Shown piece by piece: positions 5,633 through 6,242 of a DNA stretch of 6,242 bases; the first letter of the stretch is position 1; every line of letters begins with the position of its first letter. A program made the position numbers and the translations under genes. The DNA lies in contig JAUWBY010000140.1 in assembly GCA_030609605.1 (NCBI GenBank), positions 1 to 6,242 on the forward strand. The letters are read 5' to 3'. Below the pieces are notes generated by a model. That model ran no database searches. It had not been told where the DNA came from and saw nothing but the letters and a program-made list of their open reading frames with translations. This DNA comes from Candidatus Eiseniibacteriota bacterium (GTDB lineage: Bacteria; Joyebacterota; Joyebacteria; Joyebacterales; Joyebacteraceae).

Positions 5633-6242
5633 CTATTTCGCCCGATGCCCCGGTCGCTGACAGACCTTGCCGCGTTTGATGAACGATCCGAGCTCGTGGC
5701 TTCCCACGAGCTCGCGGTCTCTTACCACCCAGTTGCCGCGAACCATCGTACAGACGGGCCAGCCTGTGACCTGCAAGCCGTCGTAGGGTGAGTAGTCGGT
5801 GTATCCGTGGAGGACATCCGGAGAGATCGTCACCTTGAGAGACGGATCAAAGATGACGATGTCGGCGTCCGTTTCCGGCGACAGCGTTCCCTTCTCCGGA
5901 CAGAACCCGAAGATCTCGGCAGGATGCGTGCTCAGAAGATCGACGAGTTCATTCTCCGTCAGCCTCCCCTCCAAGACTCCGTATTGCCACATAAGTGGAA
6001 GAAGCGTACCGATACCAGGGACGCCCATCGGTATCTTCCTGAAGTCTGCCGCTCCCTCATCCTTGGCTTCGGCCATGAACTCGGCGTGGTCGGTTGCCAC
6101 TACCTGGATAAGTTCTTCTTCGAGCGCATCCCAGAGCTCCTCGCGGTGAACGTCGGAGCGGATGGGCGGACAGGTTGCGAAGCGCTGGCCGTCCGCGGCC
6201 GCGAGCTTTTCCTCATCCAGAAGCAGAAGATGCGGACAGGTC
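5633..6242 (-). CDS. Dihydropyrimidinase / hydantoinase, C-terminal part (5' end beyond right edge)
   Basis: This cyclic-amidohydrolase enzyme opens dihydropyrimidine or hydantoin rings at the amide bond. The frame stays open to the right edge, giving 202 visible residues of a protein normally about 460 aa. The first visible residues TCPHLLLLDEEKL match the conserved ETCPQYL-LD segment. Then come FATCPPIRSDVHREELWDAL, VATDHAEF with the catalytic/metal Asp (codon 6089-6091), FRKIPMGVPGIGTLLPL, STHPAEIFGF, KGTLSPETDADIVIFDP, YTDYSPYDGLQVTGWPV, RGNWVVRDRELVG and FIKRGK, all in family order. The GTG at 6098-6100 is internal, not a start. One difference is IPMGVPG where relatives have IPNGVPG. It shares orientation with the ssnA operon but is separated by the opposing propeller gene. 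Allantoinase or other ring hydrolases of the family are alternatives. Confidence 0.94.
   Translation of the reverse strand, partial: TCPHLLLLDEEKLAAADGQRFATCPPIRSDVHREELWDALEEELIQVVATDHAEFMAEAKDEGAADFRKIPMGVPGIGTLLPLMWQYGVLEGRLTENELVDLLSTHPAEIFGFCPEKGTLSPETDADIVIFDPSLKVTISPDVLHGYTDYSPYDGLQVTGWPVCTMVRGNWVVRDRELVGSHELGSFIKRGKVCQRPGHRAK
5689..5714. other. Perfect 11-bp inverted repeat inside the hydantoinase gene
   Basis: CGAGCTCGTGG (5689-5699) and CCACGAGCTCG (5704-5714) are exact complements around a 4-base loop. It lies roughly 55 bp before the stop codon, in the codons for RELVGSHEL. The mRNA could form a strong hairpin. There is no following T-run, so it is not a standard terminator. Confidence 0.75.

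Overview
The window is a GC-rich bacterial locus. Most of it is a tight leftward (minus-strand) gene cluster, with one secreted-protein gene pointing the other way. The best taxonomic hint is the plus-strand protein. It has a signal peptide, a beta-propeller and a C-terminal domain starting with a YPNPFNPKTTI-type motif and ending in KAVLLK. This is the FlgD-like / type IX secretion sorting domain common in the Fibrobacteres-Chlorobi-Bacteroidetes superphylum and related candidate phyla (Eisenbacteria-, Fermentibacteria- or Latescibacteria-like). That placement is an inference. No RNA gene, transposon, CRISPR array or phage gene was seen.

Layout from right to left. At 5633 to the right edge lies the C-terminal part of a dihydropyrimidinase/hydantoinase (minus). 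The plus-strand propeller gene (4212-5531) converges on it. An intergenic region of about 300 bp (3916-4211) carries two divergent sigma-70-like promoters: an extended -10 (TGATATAAT) facing right, and TTGACA-17-TAAACT facing left. A perfect 7-bp inverted repeat sits just inside the leftward transcript. The leftward promoter would drive five closely packed genes: an SsnA-type aminohydrolase, a threonine-synthase-like PLP enzyme, the [2Fe-2S] subunit of a xanthine-dehydrogenase-family enzyme, a PPC/DUF296-domain protein, and the N-terminal transketolase subunit, which runs off the left edge. The gaps between them are 15, 4, 3 and 9 bp, and each downstream gene has its own Shine-Dalgarno sequence.

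The combination of SsnA, hydantoinase, molybdenum-hydroxylase Fe-S subunit and a PLP enzyme resembles the E. coli yge/ygf-ssnA-xdhD-hyuA cluster, which is linked to anaerobic purine catabolism. I infer a variant heterocycle (purine or pyrimidine) degradation locus. A molybdenum hydroxylase would act on the ring, SsnA would deaminate and the hydantoinase would open the ring hydrolytically. The threonine-synthase-fold enzyme may process an amino-acid-like fragment, the role YgeX (diaminopropionate ammonia-lyase) has in E. coli. The split transketolase could feed ribose from nucleosides into central metabolism. The large and FAD subunits of the molybdenum enzyme are not in the window. The PPC-domain protein and the Gly-Ala-Glu repeat inserted in SsnA are the least expected elements.
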